Below, piece by piece: positions 7,846 through 15,331 of a stretch of 64,000 bases of DNA. This DNA is from Mucilaginibacter yixingensis (GTDB lineage Bacteria > Bacteroidota > Bacteroidia > Sphingobacteriales > Sphingobacteriaceae). Positions within the stretch are counted from its first letter, which is position 1, and every line of letters begins with the position of its first letter. The translations under genes were made by a program, and so were the position numbers. Location: the NCBI RefSeq assembly GCF_041080815.1, contig NZ_CP160205.1, positions 1,178,001 to 1,242,000 of the forward strand, in the 5' to 3' direction. The notes under the pieces were generated by a model. The model saw nothing but the letters and a program-made list of their open reading frames with translations. It did not search any database and had not been told where the DNA came from.

Positions 7846-9363
7846 TTAAAGTATTTTAAGCAAAAATAAGATAATACTGCGGATGCTAGTGGCTATAACA
7901 ATAATGCCTACTGCTACCATAATGCTTTTGGCCGATATTTTATTAGCTACCCTTACCGCGATAGGCGATGCCAGCGCACTACCGATGATCAGGCCGGCAA
8001 TAGCATCCCAGCGGGCGTCACGGCTTAGCATGAAAATAAAAGTCATAGAGCTCACCATCGCAATAAAGAAGCGTGACAGCTTTACCGTACCCAGCGAGAA
8101 GCGTGGGTGACGGCCGCCGGCAATCAGTGATGATAATACGATAGAGCCCCAGCCACCGCCGCCAACGGCATCAATAAAGCCGCCGCCAAAGCCCAGTAAC
8201 CGGATTCTTTTTATTTTATCGGCTGATTTTTTAGCCCCGGTTTTAAAAGCCTTTTTCAGGATCACAATACCAAGAATGAGCGTGTATAATGATACAAACG
8301 GCTTAGTGTAGGTACTGTAATGCTCTAATGACGATAGTAAGTAAGCGCCAATCATGGCACCTGCAGCACCCGGTATAACCAATAACCAAAACAGTTTTCT
8401 GTTAATGTTGCCCAGGCGATAGTGCATCCAACCGGCAATACCGTTACTCATAATCTCTGATAAATGCACACCCATACTGGCAGATGCAGGAGGGATGCCC
8501 ATTGATAAAGAGAAACTGGTAGAAGTAACGCCGTATGACATGCCGATAGCGCCATCAATCATAGCAAAAACGAAGCCTGCCCCTAAGAAATAATAGAAGA
8601 TAGGATCAATGCCGCGAATAAAGGCGTTGGCTTCAGGGTTGCGGTACCACAACGCGCCAACCGTAATAACAACAGAGGTAATAATAGCTCCCCAAATAAT
8701 CCATTGGAAATTTGGTTTGGGCTGCTCAACCTTAGGCTCAACTAAAACGGCGGTCAGCTTATTCAGTTGATGCACTTTCTCGCTAAAATCGCCATTCAGC
8801 GTTTCGCGGATCTGGTTCACCTGTTGCAGGGTGGTATCTATTTCGTCTGGGATAGTCTCGTTCAACACTTCTTTCAATCTTTTAGCCACCGTAGGCGATT
8901 TGCCGTTGGTGGAAATAGCAATCTTCAAATCACCTTTTTGTACGATAGATGCCAGGTAAAAATCGCACAGGGCGGGTTTGTCGGCAATGTTTACCAGCAA
9001 CTTGCGTTCGCGGGCTGATTGACGGATATAGTCATTCAGCTCAGGGCTGCCGGTAGCGGCAATAACCAGATCTGCATGGTCCAGATCTGTATCTATAAAT
9101 GTTTTTTGCTGGGCGGTTACGTTAGGGTACTTGGCTATCAGCTCATGTACCTGTGGCAAAAATGCCTGCGCAATTACTGTTACCTTTGCCTGCGGACTGT
9201 TATTCAGCACCGCATTCAGTTTCTCTAAACCCACATTGCCTGCACCAATAACTACCGTATGCAGATCATGCAGTTTAAGAAACACGGGGAACAGCGTGTT
9301 GTTGCCCTGTGCAGCAGCCTCGCCGGCTGATTGTGCTTGATTATCTTTAGGCAACAGTGTCAT
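7846..9363 (-). CDS. Fusion: siroheme synthase (CysG-N-like) domain + TSUP membrane transporter
   Basis: This 505-residue two-part protein has an unusual architecture. Residues about 24-215 match precorrin-2 dehydrogenase/sirohydrochlorin ferrochelatase: an NAD-binding loop VVIGAGNVGLEK, then LVNIADKPALCDFYLAS and IAISTNGKSPTVAK. Residues about 224-505 are a TauE/SafE (TSUP) transporter with about eight hydrophobic segments and the repeated glycine-rich motif (GAGFVFAMIDGAIGMSYG and GGGFIDAVGGGGWG). It lies between sulfite reductase and cysH. The first half plausibly makes siroheme for that reductase and the second half moves sulfate, sulfite or a related sulfur anion. No uroporphyrinogen methyltransferase domain is present, so precorrin-2 must come from elsewhere. 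The start at 9363 is one of several possible. Confidence 0.9.
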   Translation of the reverse strand: MTLLPKDNQAQSAGEAAAQGNNTLFPVFLKLHDLHTVVIGAGNVGLEKLNAVLNNSPQAKVTVIAQAFLPQVHELIAKYPNVTAQQKTFIDTDLDHADLVIAATGSPELNDYIRQSARERKLLVNIADKPALCDFYLASIVQKGDLKIAISTNGKSPTVAKRLKEVLNETIPDEIDTTLQQVNQIRETLNGDFSEKVHQLNKLTAVLVEPKVEQPKPNFQWIIWGAIITSVVITVGALWYRNPEANAFIRGIDPIFYYFLGAGFVFAMIDGAIGMSYGVTSTSFSLSMGIPPASASMGVHLSEIMSNGIAGWMHYRLGNINRKLFWLLVIPGAAGAMIGAYLLSSLEHYSTYTKPFVSLYTLILGIVILKKAFKTGAKKSADKIKRIRLLGFGGGFIDAVGGGGWGSIVLSSLIAGGRHPRFSLGTVKLSRFFIAMVSSMTFIFMLSRDARWDAIAGLIIGSALASPIAVRVANKISAKSIMVAVGIIVIATSIRSIILFLLKIL

Positions 9364-9393
9364 ATGATGCTTTAATAGGGCTTAATATAGCGT

Positions 9394-9457
9394 GGAGCAA
9401 AACATTGCCGACGGTTTGATGCGTTTGCAATCTTTTATCGTGATGTTGTTTTGCTCC
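9394..9457 (-). other. Intercistronic inverted repeat
   Basis: Eleven-bp arms GGAGCAAAACA and TGTTTTGCTCC flank 42 nt in the 102-bp gap between sulfite reductase and the fusion gene. There is no T-run, so this is not a standard terminator. It could be an RNA processing or stabilising hairpin. Confidence 0.5.
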
Positions 9458-9465
9458 GTCGCTCA

Positions 9466-11550
9466 TTATGCCTGTAATAATGCTTCGCGTTTTTCTTTCA
9501 CCTGGTTTAAGAAAGCAGTTGCTTGCTCCATAAACTGAGTAGCAAAAGCTTCAGATGGTTCGTTCTGATTGATTTGCAGCACCAGGTCATTAAAGGTACC
9601 AGCCAGCGGAAACTCGCCAGCGGCTACAAATTTCTCGTCAAACTCTTTGATCAGTGTTGCATGGGTACTGGCGTTAATGCCTTTATCCAACAACAAAGCT
9701 TTAGCAGCGCTCAGGAAAACGGTGTAAGTATGGTAAATGCTATCGGCCCAACGGCTTTCGTTGAAAGCTGCTTGTGCCCAGCCAAATTTCTCTTCAGATT
9801 CAAAGATCAGAGTAGCAACCAGGTCAATGATAACGCTGGCACACTCGCCCACACCAATAGCTGTTTTAAAGGTTTCTTCATGACCCCAGTCAACAAACTC
9901 CTCGTCGGTCAGGTTGGTCAGATCGGCCAATGGTTTCAGCAACTGGTAGAAGTAATCCTTGCCTTTAGCATCATAGTACTGGTGGAAAGTTTCGCCACCG
10001 ATTGAATTAGCTTTATAGTCATTCAGAACCCAACGCAATACGTTAGCCGCACGTTTAGCCGGAACCTTGATTACTTTATCAGCCGCGCGGCCGATGCCAT
10101 CGCCAACAGTACCGCCACCCAGCAATACCTGCATTGAAGGCAGTACGCGGGCGCCAGCTTTTAATGAGCTGCCGTGGAAACCAATATGCGCCAAACCGTG
10201 CTGACCGCAGCTGTTCATACAGCCGCTGATTTTGATCTTGATATCGCGGTTATCTACAAACTCTGCATATTCATCAAATACGATGTTTTCCAGTACGCGG
10301 GCAAAGGTCATACTGTTGCTGATACCCAGGTTACAGGTATCGGTACCAGGGCAGGTGGTAACGTCGGCCAGGCTGTCAAATCCAGGCTCGGCCAGGTTAA
10401 CCTCGTTCAATGCTTTGAACAGGGCAGGCAGTGCCTCTGGGCGAACATGTTTTAATAACAAGCCCTGATTTGCGGTGATGCGCATCTCATCGGCTACCAG
10501 ATCTTTAATGCCATCTACCAGCTTGCGGGCAACATCAGTTTTAATATCACCTACGGGTACTTTAACCCATACGCCATAAAAACCTTTTTGCTTTTGTTCA
10601 AAAACGTTGGTTGCACGCCATACCTCGTAAGCCAGGCTGTCTTCTGCTTCGATTGAAGCTACAGCGGCCGGGATTTGTGGCTCGGCAATGCTATCGCGAT
10701 TGATTTTGTAAGTTTTGAATTTATTGGCAGTTCTTTCCAACGCTATTAAACGCACCATTTCTTCCAGACCGAGTTTGCCGATCAGGAATTTCATACGCGC
10801 TTTGTTACGGTTGTTACGCTCGCCATAACGGTCAAACACACGGATCACCGACTCGATGTACGGGATGATCTCGTCTTCATGTAAAAACTCGTGCACTACG
10901 CTGGCAATTGCAGGCTGTGCGCCAAGGCCACCACCTAACAATACTTTAAAGCCACGCTCGCCATCCTTAATTTTAGGTACGAAACCTACATCGTGGATGT
11001 AAGCAAAGGCAGTATCTTTTTCGCTTGATGAAAACGCAATTTTAAATTTGCGACCCATCTCCTGGCAAATAGGGTTACGCAGGAAATACTCGAACGTAGC
11101 GTGAGCGTACGGCGATACATCAAAAGGTTCTTCTGGGTTGATACCTGCATCCGGAGAAGCGGTTACGTTACGAACGGTGTTACCGCAGGCTTCGCGCAGG
11201 GTGATATCGTCTTGCTCCAGTTTAGACCATAGTTCTGGGGTACGGTCAAGACTTACGTAGTGGATCTGGATATCCTGACGGGTAGTCAGGTGCAGGTTGC
11301 CGCTTCCGTACTCGTCAGAAATATCGGCAATGCGCAGCAATTGTTTAAAAGTTACTTTACCAAATGGCAGCTTAATACGCACCATCTGTACGCCAGGCTG
11401 ACGCTGTCCGTAAACGCCACGAGCCAGGCGCAGGCTTCTAAACTTTTCTTCATGAATCTTACCTTCGCGAAACAGTTCAATTTTGCGGGCCAGATCAATA
11501 ATGTCCTTCTCAACTACCGGGTTTTCCAGTTCAGTTCTGAAGCTTTGCAT
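9466..11550 (-). CDS. Siroheme-dependent sulfite (nitrite/sulfite) reductase
   Basis: This 694-residue haemoprotein reduces sulfite to sulfide by six electrons. Two ferredoxin-like half-domains and two siroheme/4Fe-4S domains are recognisable. The cluster ligands are Cys400 and Cys406 (TCPGTDTCNLG) and Cys444 and Cys448 (GCMNSCGQHG). The last ~130 residues are a helical C-terminal extension often annotated as HEPN-like in Bacteroidota homologues. The frame opens 15 codons earlier, but that part overlaps the leader terminator; the ATG at 11550 with AAGGA 8 nt upstream is preferred. It is the first structural gene of the sulfate operon. Nitrite reduction cannot be excluded from sequence alone, but the context favours sulfite. 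Confidence 0.93.
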   Translation of the reverse strand: MQSFRTELENPVVEKDIIDLARKIELFREGKIHEEKFRSLRLARGVYGQRQPGVQMVRIKLPFGKVTFKQLLRIADISDEYGSGNLHLTTRQDIQIHYVSLDRTPELWSKLEQDDITLREACGNTVRNVTASPDAGINPEEPFDVSPYAHATFEYFLRNPICQEMGRKFKIAFSSSEKDTAFAYIHDVGFVPKIKDGERGFKVLLGGGLGAQPAIASVVHEFLHEDEIIPYIESVIRVFDRYGERNNRNKARMKFLIGKLGLEEMVRLIALERTANKFKTYKINRDSIAEPQIPAAVASIEAEDSLAYEVWRATNVFEQKQKGFYGVWVKVPVGDIKTDVARKLVDGIKDLVADEMRITANQGLLLKHVRPEALPALFKALNEVNLAEPGFDSLADVTTCPGTDTCNLGISNSMTFARVLENIVFDEYAEFVDNRDIKIKISGCMNSCGQHGLAHIGFHGSSLKAGARVLPSMQVLLGGGTVGDGIGRAADKVIKVPAKRAANVLRWVLNDYKANSIGGETFHQYYDAKGKDYFYQLLKPLADLTNLTDEEFVDWGHEETFKTAIGVGECASVIIDLVATLIFESEEKFGWAQAAFNESRWADSIYHTYTVFLSAAKALLLDKGINASTHATLIKEFDEKFVAAGEFPLAGTFNDLVLQINQNEPSEAFATQFMEQATAFLNQVKEKREALLQA

Positions 11551-11576
11551 GTTTTGTTCCTTGTTGTTTGAGTTAT

Positions 11577-11612
11577 AAAAAAGCCTCTGCGGCATGATGG
11601 GCTGTAGAGGCT
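11577..11612 (-). terminator. Intrinsic terminator in the sulfite reductase leader (attenuator)
   Basis: On the minus strand AGCCTCT (11612-11606) pairs with AGAGGCT (11588-11582), with a 17-nt loop, and is followed by six T. It sits between a short upstream ORF and the sulfite reductase start 26 nt downstream, which is the place for an attenuator and not for a gene-end terminator. A competing pairing is available: UUGUAGA (11638-11632) with UCUACAG (11608-11602), which would take up three bases of the terminator's 5' arm. Confidence 0.75.
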
Positions 11613-11632
11613 GGCGTATAAATAAATGGTGT

Positions 11633-11704
11633 CTACAACCTTGACGTTGGGTGTTGCATACGGCAACACAGTAGTGTATAATAGCTACATTGCACCATTT
11701 TCAT
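11633..11704 (-). CDS. Cysteine-containing leader peptide of the sulfate assimilation operon
   Basis: A 23-codon ORF runs from ATG at 11704 to TAG at 11633. It begins MKMVQCSYYTLLCC and ends RMQHPTSRL, so three of 23 residues are Cys, two of them adjacent (codons 13-14). The Cys-Cys codons lie in a hairpin (arms GUGUUGC and GCAACAC, 11651-11669), and the stop codon lies inside a segment able to pair with the downstream terminator arm. A TATATTTG -7 box ends only 4 nt before the ATG, so the message may be leaderless. The arrangement fits ribosome-mediated attenuation sensing charged tRNA-Cys, as known for polycysteine leader ORFs in mycobacteria. The peptide has no expected function of its own. 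Translation is inferred. Confidence 0.7.
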   Translation of the reverse strand: MKMVQCSYYTLLCCRMQHPTSRL

Positions 11705-11708
11705 GCCT

Positions 11709-11716
11709 CAAATATA
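11709..11716 (-). promoter_or_regulatory. -7 promoter box of the sulfate assimilation operon
   Basis: On the minus strand this is TATATTTG, an exact fit to TAnnTTTG. It ends 4 nt before the leader ORF start. No good TTTG -33 box is seen at 19-21 nt, which suggests dependence on an activator or on the dyad immediately upstream. Confidence 0.65.
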
Positions 11717-11720
11717 TATA

Positions 11721-11743
11721 ATCTCTACGGAAATAGTAGAAAT
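11721..11743. promoter_or_regulatory. Dyad operator candidate overlapping the sulfate operon promoter
   Basis: ATCTCTAC, a 7-nt spacer, then GTAGAAAT forms an 8-bp dyad with one mismatch. It covers about -17 to -39 relative to the leader ATG, over the position expected for the -33 element. This spacing suits a dimeric regulator; which one is unknown. Confidence 0.5.
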
Positions 11744-11807
11744 TATATAAAAATTATTACAGAGCGATGAGGATGGGAGGGGAAGAAAGAAGGATAAGTA
11801 AACAATT

Positions 11808-11887
11808 TGTCATGCTGAGGAACGAAGCATCTCTGAGGAAAAGCTTACAGGACGGCTCGGCGAGATGCTTCGTTCCTCAGCATGACA
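11808..11887. repeat. REP-like palindromic repeat, copy C (perfect arms)
   Basis: Twenty-six-bp arms starting TGTCATGCTGAGGAACGAAG pair perfectly around a ~27-nt centre. The right end is CTTCGTTCCTCAGCATGACA. It is among the cleanest copies in the window. Confidence 0.85.
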
Positions 11888-12025
11888 TGGCGGTAGTTTT
11901 GTTGTCCGGAAAATCACAACAATCACAATCATCATACCCCAATCAGCGGTTATTCATTTCATTCACTAATCCATCTATCTCGAAACCATTTAATCCTTTT
12001 CGATATTCTTCTCCTAAAGAACAAA

Positions 12026-12103
12026 ATGAACGCGTATCAACAAAAATGGATAGAGATTTTGCACAACGCATCGCTGAACGGGTGGAAGATTGAGCCGGCA
12101 TAG
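12026..12103 (+). CDS. Possible 25-residue small protein
   Basis: A short ORF begins MNAYQQKWIEILHNA and ends GWKIEPA; its TAG stop lies inside the large palindrome at 12097-12127. The composition is protein-like (Trp, Ile, Asn), but there is no recognised family, promoter or ribosome binding site. It may be a remnant of a longer gene. Low confidence. Confidence 0.2.
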   Translation: MNAYQQKWIEILHNASLNGWKIEPA

Positions 12104-12127
12104 TAATGATATCATCATTACTATGCC
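12097..12127. promoter_or_regulatory. 31-bp near-perfect palindrome, operator or hairpin
   Basis: Arms GGCATAGTAATGAT and ATCATTACTATGCC (14 bp, perfect) are separated by only 3 nt. The palindrome contains the stop of one small ORF and the ATG (12123) of the next. The absence of a T-run argues against a terminator. The tight spacing is like that of a protein-binding dyad. Confidence 0.55.
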
Positions 12128-12272
12128 TCACGTTACAGACCTGAAAGTGGTGCGGGATAACCTGCCCGAGATCATCGCTCAACTATCGCTAGACATCGAT
12201 ATCCCGCATGAGCCGCTGCGACTGATTATTAAAAATGGGTACGAAGAGTTTGACTACGTGATTAGTCATTAA
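12123..12272 (+). CDS. Small hypothetical protein, 49 residues
   Basis: The ORF starts MPHVTDLKVVRDNLPEI and ends EEFDYVISH. Its amphipathic, charged composition and ordinary codon use look like real coding sequence, but I do not recognise a family. The start codon is embedded in a 31-bp palindrome that could repress or occlude translation. It lies alone between the sulfate leader (divergent) and a convergent secreted hypothetical. Confidence 0.35.
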   Translation: MPHVTDLKVVRDNLPEIIAQLSLDIDIPHEPLRLIIKNGYEEFDYVISH

Positions 12273-12316
12273 GTGAATAGCTGATGATGAGCAAGCTTGG
12301 TGATTGAAAGACAGCG

Positions 12317-13060
12317 TTAAGGGGTTTTGATTATAGGGTTTTTAAAAATGCCGTTTAATAGGTTTATGAAATTGTTTTCAGACTTAATGAGGTTGTTGTC
12401 CTGATAACTTGAGAAAACGTATGTCCCTGGATACCTTAAATTTCTGTATCGTCCACCTACCTTCAACTGGATAGTGGTAACCCACTCGCCTAATGGATAA
12501 TTATTGTCATTTGTGGTAGCTATCACTTTATTAATAAATTCTTGTCCGCTTACCATATCGAACAAGTGATTATCAATTAAGCTTTTGAATAAGGTATTCC
12601 AGTCGTATTGTTTGTAGTTGGCTGTCAGGTCGGTCGTCTTTACAAAATGAGTGAGTTTAGCCGACGGGGCATCCGGGCCTATTTCTTTAAAGCCTTTGTA
12701 TTTGGTAGGGTTAGGGTTGTTTATGCTTGTTACTCCTGTTTCATATTTACAGATCTGCATTTTGTCCTTATAAAACTTTATAGTGCACATGGAAAATCCC
12801 ATAGTCTCTGATGGATACGTGGCCATGCGGATTTCGACCATGGCGTCAGACTGGTTTATAGGCGTCAGAATTTTCTTCTTTATCAGAATGTTCTGGTTAT
12901 CCATCGTCAGGTCAAAATTAGTATCGGCTTTAAAAGCAGGGATGGTTTGGTTAATGCCATAGCATTTTACTTTTACCTGTTGCCCATGTGCGTTTAAGCT
13001 GGCAAAAAAAATCGATACTAGAAATAAAAACCTAGCATAGGCAAAGAAGCGAGTGGGCAT
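12317..13060 (-). CDS. Secreted hypothetical protein
   Basis: This 247-residue protein has an N-terminal signal peptide (hydrophobic FLFLVSIFFASLNAHG at about residues 11-26, cleavage near AHG-QQ). The mature part is mixed alpha/beta with no motif I recognise and no lipobox. It is a single gene, convergent with the small plus-strand ORF. It probably acts in the periplasm or outside the cell; the function is unknown. Confidence 0.75.
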   Translation of the reverse strand: MPTRFFAYARFLFLVSIFFASLNAHGQQVKVKCYGINQTIPAFKADTNFDLTMDNQNILIKKKILTPINQSDAMVEIRMATYPSETMGFSMCTIKFYKDKMQICKYETGVTSINNPNPTKYKGFKEIGPDAPSAKLTHFVKTTDLTANYKQYDWNTLFKSLIDNHLFDMVSGQEFINKVIATTNDNNYPLGEWVTTIQLKVGGRYRNLRYPGTYVFSSYQDNNLIKSENNFINLLNGIFKNPIIKTP

Positions 13061-13122
13061 GTTTAGGTTAAAATTTAGATTTGAAATAAGGGAATATACT
13101 AAATTTTAAATCTAAAGTAAAT

Positions 13123-14274
13123 TTAAAGCTTCGCTTTGCTCGATATAGCCACCACACTCAGGCCCATCACGGCGATGAAGGTGAACGAAGCACGCAGGCT
13201 AAGCGCGCCTGCAATAAAGCCAATAATAGGAGGGCCCACCAGAAAGCCAATAAACCCGATAGTAGATACCGCCGCCAGCGCCATGCCCGGCGACATGGTT
13301 TTTGATTTACCCGCCACGCTATAAACCATTGGCACTACGCTTGATACACCAAAACCTACCAGTAGGAAACCGCCGATAGCCGTTGGAAGGTAGGGGAAGA
13401 GTACGGCAATGCTCAGCCCGACAGCGGTGAGCAGGCCGCTGATCTGCAAGATGCGTTTCAGCCCGTAACGGTGCGAGAACCAGTCGGCTATGAAACGACC
13501 GGTGGCCATGGTGAGCATAAATGCCGTGTAACCGGCGCCCATCCAGGCTTGCTGAGCCAGCACCACTTTTTTAAAGTAGATCACGCTCCAGTCAAACATG
13601 GCGCCTTCGCAAATCATAGAGCAGAAGGCAATGATACCCAGCTTAATGAGCGACCGATCAGGCATTACAAACGCCGGACCTTCCTGCGCACCGCCATGAT
13701 CATTATTCAGGTAGCGCGAGCTCCAGATCACTCCGGCGGCAATCACACAAAAGATCATAATGAAATGATATTGCGGTATGATGCTTTTGCCAATCATAAA
13801 CGTGCCGATGCCCGCACCCGCAAAACCCGCCAGGCTCCATAAGCCATGAAACGAGGCCATAATGGGCTTAGGGTATAGTCTTTCGGCAGCCACGGCCTGG
13901 GTATTTACAGAAATGTTAACGGTATTACTGGCAAAACCGAAGCACAGCAAGGCGGCAATTAGCTGCCAGGTATGTTGAGCAGAACCAAGGCCGATTAGTG
14001 CCAGTCCGTAGGCGATTAACGCGATGATCAAAACCTGGCGACTGCCAGTTTTGCTAATGATCCAGCCGGCGAAGGGCAGCGAGGCCATCAATCCCACCGG
14101 CATGGCAAAAAGTACGGCGCCCAGTCCGGCATCACTCAAACCCATTGTTTGCTGTATACTGGCAATGCGCGATGCCCAGCTGGCAAAGTTCAAACCAGCC
14201 ATAAAAAACATGCAGCCAACGGCAATACGTAACAAATGTTTGGGGAAAGTAAGGGTGGCTGCTGGCGTACTCAT
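13123..14274 (-). CDS. Major facilitator superfamily transporter
   Basis: This 383-residue integral membrane protein has about twelve hydrophobic segments and two MFS halves. The first half has GLMASLPFAGWIISKTGSRQ, the typical loop 2-3 motif with G and an acidic or amide position, and the second half has TGRFIADWFSHRYGLKR. The overall look resembles the YbjJ/fucose-permease-like branch. The start at MSTPAATLTF (14274) was preferred over an upstream in-frame ATG that adds a histidine-rich stretch. The substrate is unknown. Confidence 0.85.
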   Translation of the reverse strand: MSTPAATLTFPKHLLRIAVGCMFFMAGLNFASWASRIASIQQTMGLSDAGLGAVLFAMPVGLMASLPFAGWIISKTGSRQVLIIALIAYGLALIGLGSAQHTWQLIAALLCFGFASNTVNISVNTQAVAAERLYPKPIMASFHGLWSLAGFAGAGIGTFMIGKSIIPQYHFIMIFCVIAAGVIWSSRYLNNDHGGAQEGPAFVMPDRSLIKLGIIAFCSMICEGAMFDWSVIYFKKVVLAQQAWMGAGYTAFMLTMATGRFIADWFSHRYGLKRILQISGLLTAVGLSIAVLFPYLPTAIGGFLLVGFGVSSVVPMVYSVAGKSKTMSPGMALAAVSTIGFIGFLVGPPIIGFIAGALSLRASFTFIAVMGLSVVAISSKAKL

Positions 14275-14347
14275 ATCGGCTGCAAAGTTATGTTGATAAA
14301 TGTGGAGTAAGTGTAAAAAATACAATTACAGGGAAGTTTGCCAGATC

Positions 14348-14436
14348 GTCATCCCGAACTTGTTTCGGGATCTCATCAATACAGGTCGCATACGTTCGTT
14401 TTAGCAAATGGGGTGCCGAAACAAGTTCGGCATGAC
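14348..14436. repeat. REP-like palindromic repeat, copy D
   Basis: GTCATCCCGAACTTGTTTCGG pairs with CCGAAACAAGTTCGGCATGAC with one mismatch, leaving about 47 nt between the arms. It fills much of the divergent gap between the MFS gene and the next plus-strand gene. Confidence 0.75.
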
Positions 14437-14538
14437 TTATGGAGGGGCTCCAAAAATAGCTTATTGTAACTTGTTGTTTATTAGCAATTTAAGTATTTTT
14501 TAAAAACCAAATACTGTAGCGGTAGTTATTTAACTACT

Positions 14539-15192
14539 ATGAAAAAGATAATCATCGCGTTAAATCTGTCATTGATCTTTTGCTTAGGCGCAATGGCACA
14601 GCAGCTTAAAACGGTTGCTTTAGATAGCACCGTGAGCGTGCAGTTGCCGTCGGATTTTAAGAAGATGGATACCTTGGGGCAGCAAACATATACAGCTGGT
14701 ACAGCTTTCGGCTACGTAATTGTAAACCGCGCCCCAAATCCTCAAAATAAGACGCTGACGAATGAAAAAGACCTGCAAAATGTATTCAAAGAATACATTA
14801 GAAAAGTACAAACCAGCCTGTCTGACGGCACCATCAGCAAAGAGCACGATACCATTGTAAACAAACTGATGGTGCATGATTTTATGCTGCAAACAGATAC
14901 CGGCGCTGGTGTACAGCTGCGACAGTTCAGGATCTTGTACACCAAACCCGCCACCTACACTTTTCAGTACTTGTATGATGAGATGCGCAAGGATGTATCG
15001 GCCAAAGAGATGAACGATTTTTTCAAAAGCATCAAAGTGGCCGATGATGTGCGCGGTACAGATCAGTACACCACTTTCGGGCAGGCGCAGGGGATGAGCA
15101 CACCGCTGAAAATGGGCATTATTGGCGGTATATTACTGATAGTGGTGTTGGTGCTCGTCTTAACACGCAGGCGAAAGACACTGACGTACTAA
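14539..15192 (+). CDS. Hypothetical membrane-anchored exported protein
   Basis: This 217-residue protein has a signal peptide (cleavage near GAMA-QQ, residue ~20) and one C-terminal membrane helix (IIGGILLIVVLVLVL, about 194-208) followed by a basic tail RRRKT. That is a type I topology with the central ~170 residues outside the cytoplasm. I recognise no domain. It is followed by a long inverted repeat that may end the transcript. Confidence 0.75.
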   Translation: MKKIIIALNLSLIFCLGAMAQQLKTVALDSTVSVQLPSDFKKMDTLGQQTYTAGTAFGYVIVNRAPNPQNKTLTNEKDLQNVFKEYIRKVQTSLSDGTISKEHDTIVNKLMVHDFMLQTDTGAGVQLRQFRILYTKPATYTFQYLYDEMRKDVSAKEMNDFFKSIKVADDVRGTDQYTTFGQAQGMSTPLKMGIIGGILLIVVLVLVLTRRRKTLTY

Positions 15193-15208
15193 ACGGGTTT
15201 TTAACAGG

Positions 15209-15259
15209 CAATGCCGTTTAGATGAGTAAAAGCATATCGCCCTCATCTAAATGGCATTG
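15209..15259. terminator. Long inverted repeat after the membrane-anchored protein
   Basis: Eighteen-bp arms (CAATGCCGTTTAGATGAG and its near-complement, one mismatch) are separated by 15 nt. Only a short T-rich stretch follows (TTGCTTTT), so it is a weak intrinsic terminator or a bidirectional stop. Confidence 0.5.
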
Positions 15260-15331
15260 TTGCTTTTGGGGCCGCTGTAGCTATCCGAAAAAATGATTAT
15301 GTTTGGTATCTAAGCAAACTGATCTTCACTA

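Noticed and set aside
11551..11595. Sulfite reductase starting at the upstream ATG (11595)
   Set aside because: That start falls inside the leader terminator hairpin; the ATG at 11550 has AAGGA at proper spacing and the expected N-terminus.
11551..11760. A known SAM riboswitch in front of the sulfur operon
   Set aside because: I saw none of the conserved SAM-I or SAM-II core sequences; the Cys-codon ORF plus terminator explains the leader better.
11767..12093. A 108-residue plus-strand ORF
   Set aside because: Its first half is REP-like copy C; only the short downstream ORFs outside the repeat were kept, at low confidence.
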